The notes: generated from the sequence alone by a model not told the origin. A stretch of DNA of 64,000 bases from Ascarosepion bandense (GCA_037127315.1 JBBBDQ010000754.1:1880001-1944000), one strand, 5' to 3'; counted from the stretch's first letter, positions 20,348 through 31,854 are shown. Numbers and translations are program-made.

Positions 20348-20660
20348 TAGTATTCAGTCAGTTAAGTGCCATACGTGATACACGCCTGGGCGATCATGTT
20401 TCGAAAGCGACGTAACTGACTGGGCAGAAGATTATCCCGCAGTAGGTTGCCATTGTTTTCTGGGGTAGACTGGTTGCCAGCCAAGGCTACAGAAGCCAAT
20501 CTATCCTGTTATTTAACCCATAAATGGAGGGAAGTGACGGATTAATACCTTTCCCAAGGGTATTTGCGCGTAAATGAATGCAAGGAATTCAACTGAAATT
20601 CGAACTCGGTTCCCCGTTTTGTCGTTCCGAGGCGATATCCACTGCATCACAAATTGGGGG
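20348..20660 (-). mobile_element. SINE family I, full length
   Basis: Tail 'cagtcagttaagtgccatac' first, then body and, on the minus strand, B box 'gagttcgaatttcagttg' and A box 'gatgcagtggatatcgcct'. Well preserved. It forms a head-to-head inverted pair with the copy 228 bp further on. Confidence 0.9.
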
Positions 20661-20887
20661 ACTTTATTTGCACTATCTACTGTTGTCCTCATTTTTATGA
20701 TGATATTCACGACGTTACGGCCTTCTTGATATAATAAATTGGAATTTCGAGTGCAAACCTTTATTTCGTTCACCGATGTGGATTGTTCTAATTCTACCTG
20801 TCATGCCTTTTTTCGATATTTCTGTTTGAGCTATTTCTTTTTAGTAACTTAACTCTTCAAGTTTTTCTGTATGTCTGCTTTAGACAA

Positions 20888-21207
20888 GGATGTGCGTTGT
20901 GGTGCAGTGGATATCGGCTAGTTAATGGCAAATCGGAGAGCTGAGTTCGAATTTCAGTTAAATCTGTTGCATTCACTTACGCACAATACCCTTGGGAAAA
21001 GGTATTAATCCGTCACTTCCCTCCAGATATAGGTTAAATAATAGGACAGATTGGGTTCTTTAACCTTGGCTGGCAACCAGTCTACCGCAGAAAACAATGG
21101 CAACCTACTGCAGGATAACCTTCCGCCTCGTCAATCATGTCCCTTTCGAGACATGATTGCCTAAATCGTGTATCACATATGGAACTTAACTGACTGCTGT
21201 AGACAGG
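20888..21207 (+). mobile_element. SINE family I, full length
   Basis: Head 'gtggtgcagtggatatcggc' (A box), 'gagttcgaatttcagttaa' (B box), body and tail to 'gaacttaactgactg'. It begins at 'tgcgttgtggtgcagtgg', which gives the 5' end most clearly for this family. Confidence 0.92.
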
Positions 21208-21685
21208 AATTGAACTCACACGTCTTTGGGTCAAATCACTGGATTACTTCAACAAATGTTTTTATCCACAGAGACATGTGTCATCAGCTGGAACGTCCTG
21301 AAGGATGACAATATACATGAGGACACCAGTTAGAAAAAAATATAAATATTGTAATTAGTTTTATATTTCACAGAGATATAGAGAGATGTAGATGGAGGAC
21401 ACTGGTTAACTCATTGATTGCAAGTCACGAGATAACTCGTTGTCAGTAGTTCATAGTAAGACACCGATCAAGGCTTATCTCATTTTCCAGTCATCTTTGA
21501 ATCAAGGCTGCAACCAGAAGTTTGTTTTTATTTTCGTTATTTTTGGCGGAAATAATTGTTACCTCGCGTCTAAGGCAGAAATAAAAAATCGTACTGGAAA
21601 CTAAAAGGAGAAAAATTTTATGTGAACAAATTATTTAAAACATAACACATAAACCAAACATTTGAAAAGCGACATTAATATCCAT
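21208..21685. other. no recognised feature
   Basis: No match within the window; no supported ORF. Confidence 0.35.
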
Positions 21686-21689
21686 GTTT

Positions 21690-21860
21690 TACCCTGTCCT
21701 CCTTGCTTTTAATCTGTCCTGTGAGTATCAGATTTTCCAAGCCTTTCTGTATTTAAATGGCGTGTGTTTTACAATCTGTTTGGTTTAAGGTTTCTTCTGT
21801 GTTCTTCCGAAAAACCTCAATGAAAACATTTCTCATGAGGAAGCAAAAAATCTTTTTTTT
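21690..21860 (-). pseudogene. trace of RTE LINE tail
   Basis: 'tgtcctgtgagtatcagatt' and 'ttccaagcctttctgtat' match the LILTGQ/GLENL part of the RTE tails on the minus strand; the rest is too eroded to align by eye. Confidence 0.4.
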
Positions 21861-22807
21861 TTCTGATTGGTTTGATATGATCGTGCTGACTATTCAATTT
21901 CTTTTTTTCATTCTTGATGGAAAAATATAAGTCAATTACAAACATTGAAGACGGGATTCTTTTCTTTGTATTTCATTTGAATAGAAATAGTATAACCTGG
22001 CATTTTTGTGTGTACATATATAGCTTTATAAGTGCAGTGGTTGGGATAAATAAAAATTAGTGCATATTAGGAGATCGAAAATGATGGCGTGCTTACGTAT
22101 AGCTATAAACAGTTTCAATGTAAGGCTCTGTGTGGGTGTTTAAAGTCTCGTGGCGTTTGGAACAGTGATATATGATAACTGAGACGTGTGAAGATATGAC
22201 TTTATAAGGAACCTAATTGTTGGTAATTGCTAACAAGATTATCCATCACATTATTATTACTGGTTCGATCTTCTCAAAGAGTCCCATATTATTAAAATGG
22301 GAGCGGATCTATTATTGCCGCCGAAAATGGGATTGATGTTTTGAGTTCAAATTACAGCCTAGGTTTGTGAATTTATATACTTATGCACTAGTAACTGTTC
22401 CAGTCTCTCACTGCTCCTCTACTTGATTAGATAAAATTAATAACAGCGTAGGTTGGGATATTAGATTTGATTGGCAAGCAGTGAAAGAGAAATGCAGATA
22501 GGGAACGTTTTTGTTCTGGAACAAAAATCTATAGCGGCCTATAGCGTGGGGAAATTGTACGTTTGCATAGCAAAGTGTGGCCTACACGGCTAACGACAAA
22601 CTCTCTATGAAAAGATAATACCCTGTCTTCAACTCCGCGCAAAATAGTAGGGTAGACTGAGATTTATAACTGATTGGAATCCACGAATAAAAACCTTCTA
22701 AAATCATTCCAGAGAAATAATGGTAATGATTCTTTATTTCCTTTTGTTTTGCTGCGTAAGGATCGTAGAATAACATTCTGGGTTTTATGATAACAACAAT
22801 AATCAAA

Positions 22808-22808
<1 letters not shown>
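21861..22808. other. no recognised feature
   Basis: Unique-looking sequence with only short ORFs. Confidence 0.35.

Positions 22809-22861
<53 letters not shown>
22809..22861. repeat. (AT)n microsatellite
   Basis: About 53 bp of AT. Confidence 0.97.
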
Positions 22862-22863
<2 letters not shown>

Positions 22864-22961
22864 CAAGGCAAGTATTAAAAATATCATAAAGAAAAGAGTT
22901 GCCTTTAAAAACATGATTGTTTCTATAATGAAGGGTTAATGCACTTTTATTTATTTATTTA

Positions 22962-23375
22962 TTTTTTTTTCATAATCATATCGGCCCAAGCAAGGCAATT
23001 TACAGCCAGGTTTTAGAAGGGATACATAAGAATAAAGATATAAAAAAGAGTGACAGGTTATAGGGGGTGTCAGGAAGTGGGTAAGAGAAGGATGAGAATA
23101 CTGATGAGAGTGGAGTGGACGGAGAAAGGAGCATGAGAGAGAGGATGCTGGTTAGTGAGATAGGAAATGACTATTGACTTTAGATTTACATTCTTCGAGA
23201 TTGTAGCTGTCGGATAAGCAATTAAATGGAAGGGAATTCCACAGGCGGGAAGTGCGAGAAAAGAAACTGATGGAGTAGAATTTGCGGTTACAGTTGATTG
23301 GTTTCACAGTAAAAGGGTTTTTATTTATTTCATTGTTTTCACGGTTAGCTATAATGTGTAAGATCACTTATTACA
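22962..23375 (-). pseudogene. LINE (Jockey/CR1-like) C-terminal tail and 3' UTR
   Basis: The minus-strand frame contains NPFTVKPINCNRKFYS, ISFFSRTSRLWNSLPFN and YNLEECKSKVNSHFLSH ending at a stop, the typical end of this LINE's ORF2. The 3' UTR lies at lower coordinates and ends with the 'cccaagcaaggc' complement and poly-T. Truncated just before the FYKYFHG region. Confidence 0.88.
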
Positions 23376-23471
23376 ATGATCTTCTATGTGTGTAGTTAGT
23401 TATATTAGTGTGTCTACGTGGTGCTATCGTAGTTGTGCTCTCTTTTCAAGTGAAACTTGCGTGTGTAAAAC

Positions 23472-23473
<2 letters not shown>

Positions 23474-23514
<41 letters not shown>

Positions 23515-23700
23515 TAATTTAATTTCCTTATGTGTCTATCTGAGTAGAATTGTTCATGTTTATTCTATTTATATTTGAATTATTGTCTTAATTTTCCTTG
23601 TTATTGACGCAACGTTTCAGCCTTTGTGCCCTTCAGGCCTCATCAGATGTATATTGATCCGGCTAACTTCGAATTCAAAGTCCTTTATTTAATTTACAAT
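23474..23700 (-). mobile_element. Penelope-type 3' end with hammerhead-like motif and (TA)n
   Basis: Minus strand: CTGATGA, a stem with GGCCT and AGGCT arms, GAAAC (23613-23646), then about 100 bp and (TA)n at 23474-23512. No coding part is present. The same layout is seen at 13218-13386, which is attached to a Penelope endonuclease. Confidence 0.5.
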
Positions 23701-24090
23701 TTTCGTGCCATTGCTCATGTCTAACGATCTCTTGTTTAGTTCTTCATTTTAGTACTGTTCACTTATCGCTTGGACTGTTGCAACTGAGTCCAAGTGAACG
23801 CTGCCTGACCAATGGTCTGAACTCACTATTACTATATCACCAAATTCAAAAACCAAAACTTTTAAACACTCGTCTAGACTAGATCCTTCTCAACTCTGCC
23901 TTTGCTAGCACAGCATAATGGGGAGGGATAAGCTTATAATATTTAATAACTTAAAAATAACTAGGATTTTAGAGGAGGAGTCAAAACTCTGAGTAAATAA
24001 TTATAATCTAACTTAAATTGATATGCATAAAATATACATGTAAAAATAAAAACGAGAAAGACACGGAAAGAATAAAAATTGCATTATTTA
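23701..24090. other. no recognised feature
   Basis: No match seen. Confidence 0.3.
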
Positions 24091-24092
24091 TT

Positions 24093-24134
24093 ACTAGCAT
24101 TATAGCCCGGCGTTGCTCGGGTGTAATGAAATCT
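24093..24134 (-). mobile_element. Helitron-like element, 3' end only (copy 4)
   Basis: ACTAGCATTATAGCCCGG then the complement of the CCCGAGCAACGCCGGG hairpin and 'gggtgtaatgaaa'. Only about 40 bp of the 3' end is recognisable. Again CTAG is followed by T on the element strand. Confidence 0.6.
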
Positions 24135-24479
24135 TCGTATTTCTTAAAATTTACTTCCTGCTATTACGACATAGTGACAACGAATAAAGTATTATTTATT
24201 ATCTGGTTGTTATGTGGTGTGTTGTGGTGTAGGAGACGAGAGAAAGGATTATTGAATACAATTGCGTGTTTGGGTTCAAATGAAGGTGAAATATTAATCC
24301 GGATTTTATAGGAAGATAAAATTAAGAATAATTAAAGTTTATACAGTCTTCCGCGTATGTTTTTTATATAGACGTGTGTAACTAGTGTCCAAATAACTTA
24401 ACTGGAAAAATACAAGAAGTGTCTGGGTTTTTCTTACCCTGAATTTTGTTGAGTGCTAAGAGATAACTGTTACTACTGT

Positions 24480-25575
24480 CATGAGAAAAACAAAGACCCG
24501 AAATTTTCATTAACGCACGTGTTGACCGCTTGGCTGTGTTAAATACCAGTCCGATTCGGAGAAATATAGATGGTTGTGTTTGCAGTAAAAAAAATATGGG
24601 TCGACTCACATTATTTAGAAATAGTGAATTAATGATAATTATAATTATAAATATTTCATGATAATTATTTTTACACTATAATTATTTTATACATATTCCT
24701 AATTAATTTTTCTTATCGACGTATTATTGCCGACACTGCAAGACTCATGATAGATTTCTTTAATCCCACTGATATTTTTGCGTATTATCCCCAGTGAAAC
24801 TAAATCTTACATCAAACATAAACTAGAACACGTGTATTAGATCTAACACGCACCTCCTTAAACTCTTCCAGAAATCACAAATCATCCCATCTATGCTAAA
24901 GAAAAAAGAACAAAGAGCCGAAATTTTTGTTAAATTACTAACTGACGGCCTGTTTGTGTTGGCTACCTGTCCGATGTGGAAAATATCACGTGTTTGTGCG
25001 GGTAGTGAAAAAAAGTATGGTGGACTCTCATTATTTATAAACAGTGAATTAATGACAATTATAATAGTTGCAATTATTTTAATCCCATCTATTATCCACT
25101 TGACTCCAGTCCTTTCTATATCATCCCGTATATCTTGTTTTTTTTTTCCCTTTCTACCATAGAAACTGTCTTCACACCTGTGTTCCCATCCTTCTCTTGC
25201 CCTTTCTCCGACACCGACTGTAACTGGTTCATCTTTCTCTTCGCACTTCTTTTTTGTAAACTTTTACTCTTATGTAGCTCCTTGCGCATCAGTGGTGGTA
25301 CTGTCTTGCTTGGGGTAAAGAAATTAAAAATATATTTTTTTTACACTATAATTATTTTATATTTATTCGTAAATATTATTTTTTTATTTACGGATTATTG
25401 TCGACACGACAAGATTCATGATGTATGGTTTTACTCCAAGTGGGTCTTTTTACGTGTTACCTCTACTGGAAATTAATTTTACGCCAAACATCAACTGGGA
25501 CACGTGTATAAGATCCAATAGCCAGCTCCTTAAACTAAACTGTTCCAGAAATCACATAACTCCCTACCCATGCTT
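24480..25575. repeat. tandem duplication of about 420 bp, second unit interrupted
   Basis: Unit 1 (from 'acaaagacccgaaattttc' at 24488) and unit 2 (from 'acaaagagccgaaattttt' at 24908) share the order: 'tccgat', 'gtgaattaatgay', 'ttacactataattattttata', 'attattgycgacac', 'ccagaaatcacaaat'. Unit 2 is lengthened by a LINE 3' end at 25090-25330. ORFs here (24382-24609 minus, 25418-25852 plus) are not kept between the two units, which argues against coding. Confidence 0.8.
25090..25330 (+). mobile_element. LINE (Jockey/CR1-like) 3' UTR inserted in the duplication
   Basis: 'accatagaaactgtcttcac', 'gactgtaactggttcatctt', 'tcttatgtagctccttgcgc' and 'cagtggtggtactgtcttgc' match the 3' UTR at 16650-16800. 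It is inserted after the second tandem unit formed, since the first unit lacks it. Confidence 0.8.
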
Positions 25576-26285
25576 TATTAAAGAATTCTGCATATCCATG
25601 TGGGTGATGAATTGTTTTCTACCCAGCAACCATTTTCCCCACAACCGTAACACTGTCAGACTCCGGCAAATCGATAGCTGTCAGATATCTGAACGAAGTA
25701 CATTCGTTCGCTTCACATGTCCAGACGTTCAAAGAAGCCGGCATGCGTCCAAAACTGCCTCGACTCATCCACTTTCTATTCATTATCTATTCATGATACC
25801 TTTACATAGTCACACCCATAAACAGTCTCTGCTTTATTACACACGCATTTAAAACTTACATGTCCACCTTCCTTATAACACACACTCACAATTTTACTAA
25901 GAAAAATACTCCTTTCTGCTGTAACTCTTTCTCTCTCTCTATCATCACCACCTATATACCCGCAGACCATATCAACACAAACATTGATATATCAATAGAA
26001 ATACAAGAGATATTGCTTCGACTGACATAAATAATCGTATATAATTACATTAAAATATATACTAGTATCTACACTAGTTTATATGCACAGCTACACTCAT
26101 ATCAGTATATAAATACAGCACAATTTCCTCCTATTTAGTTGTATAGATGTGAAGTTCTGTGTAAAGTGCTGGAGAGTAACTTTGATTTTGGGTGTCTGTG
26201 CATTGATGTGTGAAGACTCTATCGTATATATCGGTTGTGCTACGAGAGGTATATGTGCTTATCATAGAGGCTTAGTGGTGAGTAT
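25576..26285. other. no recognised feature
   Basis: Contains the second half of a 144-codon ORF (25418-25852) that starts inside the duplication; no motif recognised. Confidence 0.35.
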
Positions 26286-26822
26286 AGTCAGTCAGTTAAG
26301 TGCCATACGTGATACACGCTAGGGAGATCATGTCTCGAAAGAGACATGACTGACTGGGCAGAAGATTATCCCGCAGTAGGTTGCCATTGCTTTCTGCGGT
26401 AGAATGGTTGCCAGCCAAGGCTATATAACCCAATCTGTCCTGCTATTTGACTCATAGCTAGAGGGGAAAGAAATGTATTATATTATTATGTAGTAATTAG
26501 TGGGGGATCGGTTTCCTATTGTTATGAAGTAATAAACTGATCCCCCACTTTATTATCAGTAGACACCTTAATCATTATTCCAACTATTATATTCAGTCAG
26601 TCAGTTAAGTGCCATACGTGATACACGCTTGGGCGATCATGTCTCGAAAGAGACATGACTGACTGGGCAGAAGATTATCCCGCAGTAGGTTGCCATTGTT
26701 TTCTGCGGTAGACTGGTTGCCGATCAAGGCTATAGAACCCAATCTGTCCTGTTATTTAACCCACAACTGGAAGGAATAGACGGATTAATACCTTTCCTAA
26801 GGGTATTTGCGCGTAAGTGGGT
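26286..26822 (-). repeat. two SINE family I copies in tandem with a hairpin spacer
   Basis: SINE tails start at 26289 and 26598 (period 309). Both lack the tRNA head: the first stops in 'ctagaggggaaag', the second at 'gcgcgtaagtg'. Between them is a hairpin: 'gtgggggatcggttt' pairs with 'aaactgatcccccac'. The same spacer recurs in the arrays at 41040 and 61543. Confidence 0.85.
26495..26560. repeat. hairpin spacer 'GTGGGGGATC...GATCCCCCAC'
   Basis: About 15-bp stem with a ~20-nt loop 'cctattgttatgaagtaat'. The same hairpin sits at 61677-61727 and 61918-61968. Confidence 0.85.
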
Positions 26823-26999
26823 ATAGGCACAAGTGTTTAATTTTTTTATATGTACGTTTATTGTCTTACGTCCATTGGTGTACAGTGTAGAGCAATTCGT
26901 AGTATCGTCTAAAAACTGACGGTTACATGACATTTTAAAATTTAATTCTCTTGCTCACTTAGACCGAGAGAAACTTGATTTTTCTGAAGAATTTCGTCT

Positions 27000-27002
<3 letters not shown>

Positions 27003-27030
<28 letters not shown>
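27003..27030. repeat. (AAT)n microsatellite
   Basis: About nine AAT units. Confidence 0.95.
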
Positions 27031-27031
<1 letters not shown>

Positions 27032-27179
27032 TGATGTGCTCCGGAAAAGAATATATATATATATGATTCGAAGAAGCTAAGCTGTTTTGACAAATGTAAC
27101 CGAGTAGGACAATCTAGCAAGTAGCCGTAATGGACCGGTACTCGTCGTAGTCATATGCATGTGCAGTATGCTGACACAC

Positions 27180-27295
27180 AGGCCTATGCAATAGGCGTAG
27201 ACCTATAGCTGTAGACCCATTGCCGTAGACCCATTGCCGTAGACTTATAGCCATAGACCAATAAACGCAGATCTATAGCCTTAGACCTACATCCG
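27180..27295. repeat. minisatellite, about 15 bp unit
   Basis: Repeated 'gtagacccattgcc'-type units (variants 'gtagacctatagct', 'gtagacttatagcc', 'cagatctatagcc'), about seven copies. Confidence 0.8.
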
Positions 27296-27603
27296 TCCTC
27301 GCCTTAGTCTATATTTATGGCTGACACTAGCCAATCATATTACTTTGAGGGGGAAACAAGGTATATGCATATTAATTACATTACATATTCATTACATCAA
27401 TAATAATAACAAATTATCAATGCAGAAAAATTATATCCAGAAACTATTAACCATCTTGTAACAGGTTGGAGTGTTAGTACTCATTAATTATAAAATTAAG
27501 CATCATGGCACGGATCAATATCTGCACTGGAAAATATGCAAGTTTTACAAGAAAAATGCTGCAGAAAACCGGTATGAGCATAGGACCCATAACAATCTTT
27601 ATA
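27296..27603. other. no recognised feature
   Basis: Unique-looking flank of the large palindrome. Confidence 0.35.
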
Positions 27604-28632
27604 AAGTGACGTTTTTCTTCCGTGCTTAAGGGAAAATGTCATTTTATTCGGCTAAAGTCTAAACTGCTTACATCCGTTAAGATGTATAGATTATTAGCTA
27701 CAAAAGTAATTCTCTTACATTTCTATCCATCACATCTATTTTAAAAACAAAATAGAAAGGAAGCACTTTTTTTTTGTCCTGACTTAAAAAAATACTTATG
27801 ATTAGATTAAACTATTTTTTATTCGGTTCAGAGTGCATTTTATTCAACTCTTCATATAATCTTAACTTGCATTAAATTTAATATCTATTAAATTAATATT
27901 TTATGTATGGTTAGGTCTTGAATGCTATCACAATGCGTTTAGTAAAATAATAGAAACGTAAAGAAGGTGTTGGGTATCACCTATTTTTTATTCCTTGATA
28001 TTTTGAGATCAAAATTTCATCCTCTGAATGGTAAGAGAGCTTGTTTTCACGTAATGAAAAACAAAGTACCGGATATATGTAAGTTAATCGATAAACTTTT
28101 ATGAAGAATTATTACCCATATTCTAAGGTGAACACTTTGTAATGCTTACATTACTTTAATTTCAATGAGTTTATTCAACAGATCCTTATTTTGAAGACAT
28201 TTTATAATATATAGTTTCTCATATAGACACAAAGGATATGGGACGTCTAAAGACTTATATATTCTATTTTTTTAAAATTTTTCAATGTTCCATTTATTGT
28301 GAGAGTTGTATTGGTTTCTTTTGAATACACACAGACAGAATAATCAGGCTTATCGCTTAGACTTCATTATAAGGAACCATAAAATTAGGAAGTACTTTTG
28401 TTTGTTATTAACATGGGCGTCCTCACAGATTATAATGTACAGTAGCGGCCATAATATAAAGAACGAAAACAACAAAGACATAAATATGTGTATTACTTAA
28501 AAATAATGCATGATAAGCAATGAAGTTTTTACCGAATAAAGATTAGGGTAGAATACATAAATATTATACAAAGTTACAAAAATTTACATAATAGTTTTTT
28601 AAAAATAAAATTCAAATAGAACAAAGAAAATA

Positions 28633-29820
28633 AGCTACTGGACAAAAGTTAAGGAACGATGTTAATAATTTACATAAAATTTTAATTTACATTGTTAAAA
28701 ACCTCAATGGAGTTTTTCAACAATATGTAAAATTTCATTTATCATTAGGACTTTACTTTTAGCAATATGGCAAATTCTACACGCAAAACGCTCCCTTTTG
28801 AAGAAATAAAAACCTCATTAACTATAACAAAAGTCAATTTTAGAAATTTCTAATAGTGTTCATTGTTTTAAAAGTGTCGTTCATCGTGTAATTAGCTGGT
28901 ATAAAACCGAAAAAAACGTTAGATGCAAAGCCAAAAACCGGCAGACCTCCAATATCATTACAAAGAAAAGATCGATAAATTGTTAGAATATCTACAAAAA
29001 ACCGTTTTGAAACTGCTACATCAATTGCCCGTAAATTTAATGAATACACAGATAATAAGACCTCAAGGAAAACTGTTGCAACAGCGTTAAGAAATGCAGG
29101 ATTGTCTGCCCGTATTTCAGCTTCGAAGACTCTCATTTCAAAGCGAAACCGAAGGGCAGACCTAGAGTGTGCGCGAGAACATGCTTTTGGACTGAGGCAC
29201 AATGGGACACAGTTCATTTCAGTGGCGAGTCCAAAAAACTTACGTACGCCGTAGAAGAGGTAAAAGACTGTCTTCTCAATGTGTCAAGAAAACCTTTAAG
29301 TTTGGTGGCGGCAGTGTAATGGTGTGGGGAATGATTTCATCTGCAGGAGTTGGCCCTATCATACGCTTACATGACAATATCAATGCTGATATTTGCAAAG
29401 GGCTCCTTCAGCAGCATTTGATACCACGATTAGACCATAATCTTTATGAATCTCCTATTTTTATGCAGGACAATGCACCTTGCCGCAAGTTTCAGAAGGT
29501 TATAACTTGATTTAAAGAAGGAGGAATCGCTCTAATGAAGTGGCCAGCCGAAAGCCCTGACCTAAATCTAACAGAAAAATGTTTAGAAGATCATTGGAGA
29601 AATGGATCAGTAAAGAAACTCGAAAAACCAGGATCCTCTATGGGAGTTATTGAAAGACGAATGGGAGTGAATTACTGCTGATTTTTGCAAGAACATAATT
29701 AGATCATGTGGTCGACGATGCAGAAGTCATTGAAAATAAGGGGATCTTTACCAAATAAATTTTTTTGTTGATATTTTGCTCACAATCAAGTATTAACAAA
29801 ATAACTTTTGCCCAGTAGTT
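28633..29820 (+). mobile_element. Tc1-like DNA transposon at palindrome centre
   Basis: Terminal inverted repeats of about 20 bp: 'agctactggacaaaagttaa' on the left and, reversed, 'aactactgggcaaaagttat' on the right. Each is flanked by TA (28631-28632 and 29821-29822), the Tc1/mariner target. Length about 1.19 kb. It encloses one broken transposase. Confidence 0.9.
28767..29757 (+). pseudogene. Tc1-like transposase, frameshifted
   Basis: Begins MANSTRKTLPFEE. The first catalytic region reads HFSGESKK where FSDESKF is usual, so the first Asp appears to be Gly. After a frameshift come FGGGSVMVWGMISSAG, IFMQDNAPC (second Asp) and, after another break, WPAESPDLNLTE with the third acidic residue at the usual D34E spacing. 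Several stops follow. Open stretch 29202-29510 is the best part. It cannot encode an active enzyme. Confidence 0.9.
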
Positions 29821-30959
29821 TATTTCCTTTGTTCCATTTAATCTTTATTTAAAAAAAATATTATGTAATTTTTTTAACTTTGCATAATATTTATGCATTC
29901 CAACCTAATCTTTATTCGTTCAAAATTTCATCGCTAATCATGCATTATTTTTAAGTACTACACATGGTTTACGTCTTTCTTGTTTCCGTTCCTTATATCA
30001 TAACTGCTATTTTCACCTTAAAAGAATATCAGCATATAAGTGTCATGAAATATAAAGAACTGTATAAAACACATTAAAAAGTAGCTCATGAGGACACTAA
30101 TAATCCCTGTTGAATTTGGAACACTTGAGAAAAAAAAGATGAAACAGGTTTAATTTCTGTTCGGGGGTACAGTTACTTCACCAGTAGGTGTTGATTTTTT
30201 GGTGTCCACCTTGGTATTTAAAAGAAACCAATAAAACTCCCACAATGAAATGGAACATTAAAAAAATTTAAAAAGTTCGAACATGTAAGTCTTTAGACGA
30301 CCCATGTCCCTTGTGTCTATATATACATTATTAAATTTCTTCAAAATAAGGATCTGCTGACATTGAAATTAATGTCATATGTAAACATTACAAAATGTTC
30401 ACCTTAAAGAATTCATAAAATTTTATCGATTAACTTACATATATCCGGTACAAGCTCTACTACCATTTTGAAGATTAAGGTTTTGATCTCAAAATATAAA
30501 GAAATAATAAATAGGTGATAATCAATACCTTCTTTACCTTTCATTTATTTAAGTAAACGCATTATGATAGTCTTCAAGACCTAACCATACGTACAATATT
30601 AATTTCATAGATATTAAAATTAATGCAAGTTAGATTATATGAAGATCTGAATAAAATGTACACTGTACCGAAAAATACTTTAATCATATGCATAAATCTT
30701 TTTAAGTCAGATCAAAAATAAAAAGTGCTTTCTTTCCATTTTGTTTTGAAAATAGATGAGATTGACAGAAATCTAAAAGAATTACTTATGTAGATAATCA
30801 TCTATACATCTTACCGGATGTAAGCAGTTTAGATTCTAGCCGAATAAAATCTCATTTTCTCTTAAGCACTGAAGAAAAACGTCACTTCCCCAAATATATA
30901 ACCTATATTTTCAAATTTCAAAGTCGACCTTTATTCTGATTAGTCAAAAATAATAAAAC

Positions 30960-30968
30960 ACAAATTTA

Positions 30969-31012
<44 letters not shown>

Positions 31013-31313
31013 TGAATGATTAAATTTGTGTTTTATTTAAAATTAATTTATTTTATATCTTCCCACATACATACACTGCAAACCAAAGATTTTCGTTATT
31101 TAAATGTAAATAATCTGCACAACCAACATCAAACATTGCCTGATGATGAGAATCTATCTCGAAACATAGAAATTTCTGTGTCGCAATGTACAATTAATTC
31201 ATAACTATATAATTATATTAAGCTTTATAATACTTATTATATTGAGCACTGTTCATAATAAAATGAATGCCGGGGCACTCAAAATAAAAAAAATTTGAGT
31301 CATCTTCACCTAG

Positions 31314-31355
<42 letters not shown>
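30960..31355 (+). mobile_element. Penelope-type 3' end between two (AT)n runs
   Basis: CTGATGATGAGAATCTATCT followed by CGAAAC (31140-31164) is hammerhead-like, with GAGA/TCTC stem arms as in the motif at 11554. About 150 bp later comes (TA)n at 31318. A second (AT)n run lies upstream at 30970-31012. No coding part is seen. Confidence 0.5.
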
Positions 31356-31368
31356 TTATTTATTTATT

Positions 31369-31432
<64 letters not shown>
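31318..31432. repeat. (AT)n, (ATTT)n and (GT)n compound microsatellite
   Basis: About 36 bp AT, four TTTA units, then about 60 bp of GT. Apparent Cys-Val ORFs here are products of the repeat. Confidence 0.97.
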
Positions 31433-31433
<1 letters not shown>

Positions 31434-31439
31434 AGATGC

Positions 31440-31688
31440 TTCGACGATAAAGTCTCCCAAAAAAACATTATTTACTGGGCAGAAAAATTTCCAGCAATAC
31501 GTAGACATTACTTTTTACGGATGTTTGGTGACTGGCCAAGGCTACAGAACCTAATTTTTGCTGATATTTAACACATAGCTGGAGAGACAAGCAGTGGATG
31601 AATACATTTTCTCAAGACTTAAACTGGAATTCGGACTCGGTCTCCGATTTCTCATTTCGAGTTGAAATCTATGGCACCACAACGCAAA
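31440..31688 (-). mobile_element. SINE family I, diverged
   Basis: 'tttactgggcagaaaa', 'tgactggccaaggctacaga', 'gctggagagacaag' and, on the minus strand, 'gagtccgaattccagttt' (B box) keep the family order but with many changes. The tail is cut off by the (GT)n run. Confidence 0.7.
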
Positions 31689-31689
31689 T

Positions 31690-31719
31690 TATCTCTCTCT
31701 TTCTCTCTCTCTCTCTCTC

Positions 31720-31752
<33 letters not shown>
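31690..31752. repeat. (TC)n(TA)n microsatellite
   Basis: About 30 bp of imperfect TC, then about 30 bp of TA. Confidence 0.95.
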
Positions 31753-31754
<2 letters not shown>

Positions 31755-31854
31755 GATATATGACTAGGACATTATACAGGCAATTATATACTTGTGTATG
31801 TTAGTTTGCAAAATTCGGAATACATTTTGATTGTATATAGTTGCAATTATATGC

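Larger units (their letters stand above)
27604..30887. repeat. giant palindrome, ~1-kb arms, Tc1 element at the centre
   Basis: The left arm 27604-28632 is repeated inverted as the right arm 29821-30887. Matching blocks include 'aagtgacgtttttctt' / 'gaagaaaaacgtcactt', 'cttacatccgttaagatgta' / 'acatcttaccggatgtaag', 'ggtgaacactttgtaatg' / 'cattacaaaatgttcacctt' and 'aataatgcatga' / 'tcatgcattatt'. Flanks outside do not match. If the Tc1 element and one TA are removed the arms meet with no spacer (...caaagaaaaTAtttcctttg...). The arms contain a block also found in the Penelope-type 3' end at 11600-11650. Confidence 0.92.

Noticed and set aside
24893..25852. Three overlapping ORFs of 89-144 codons as a possible gene
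   Set aside because: They cross a tandem duplication and a LINE 3' UTR; the frames are not conserved in the first unit of the duplication.
26495..26560. Bacterial-type intrinsic terminator (GC stem plus T-rich flank)
   Set aside because: The context is a eukaryotic SINE array and the same hairpin recurs as a spacer at other loci.
31372..31571. Open frames of repeated Cys-Val (and similar Tyr-Ile frames at 14529-15137, 22582-22914, 44023-44238, 50027-50215)
   Set aside because: They are translations of (GT)n, (AT)n and (AC)n microsatellites and contain no other support.
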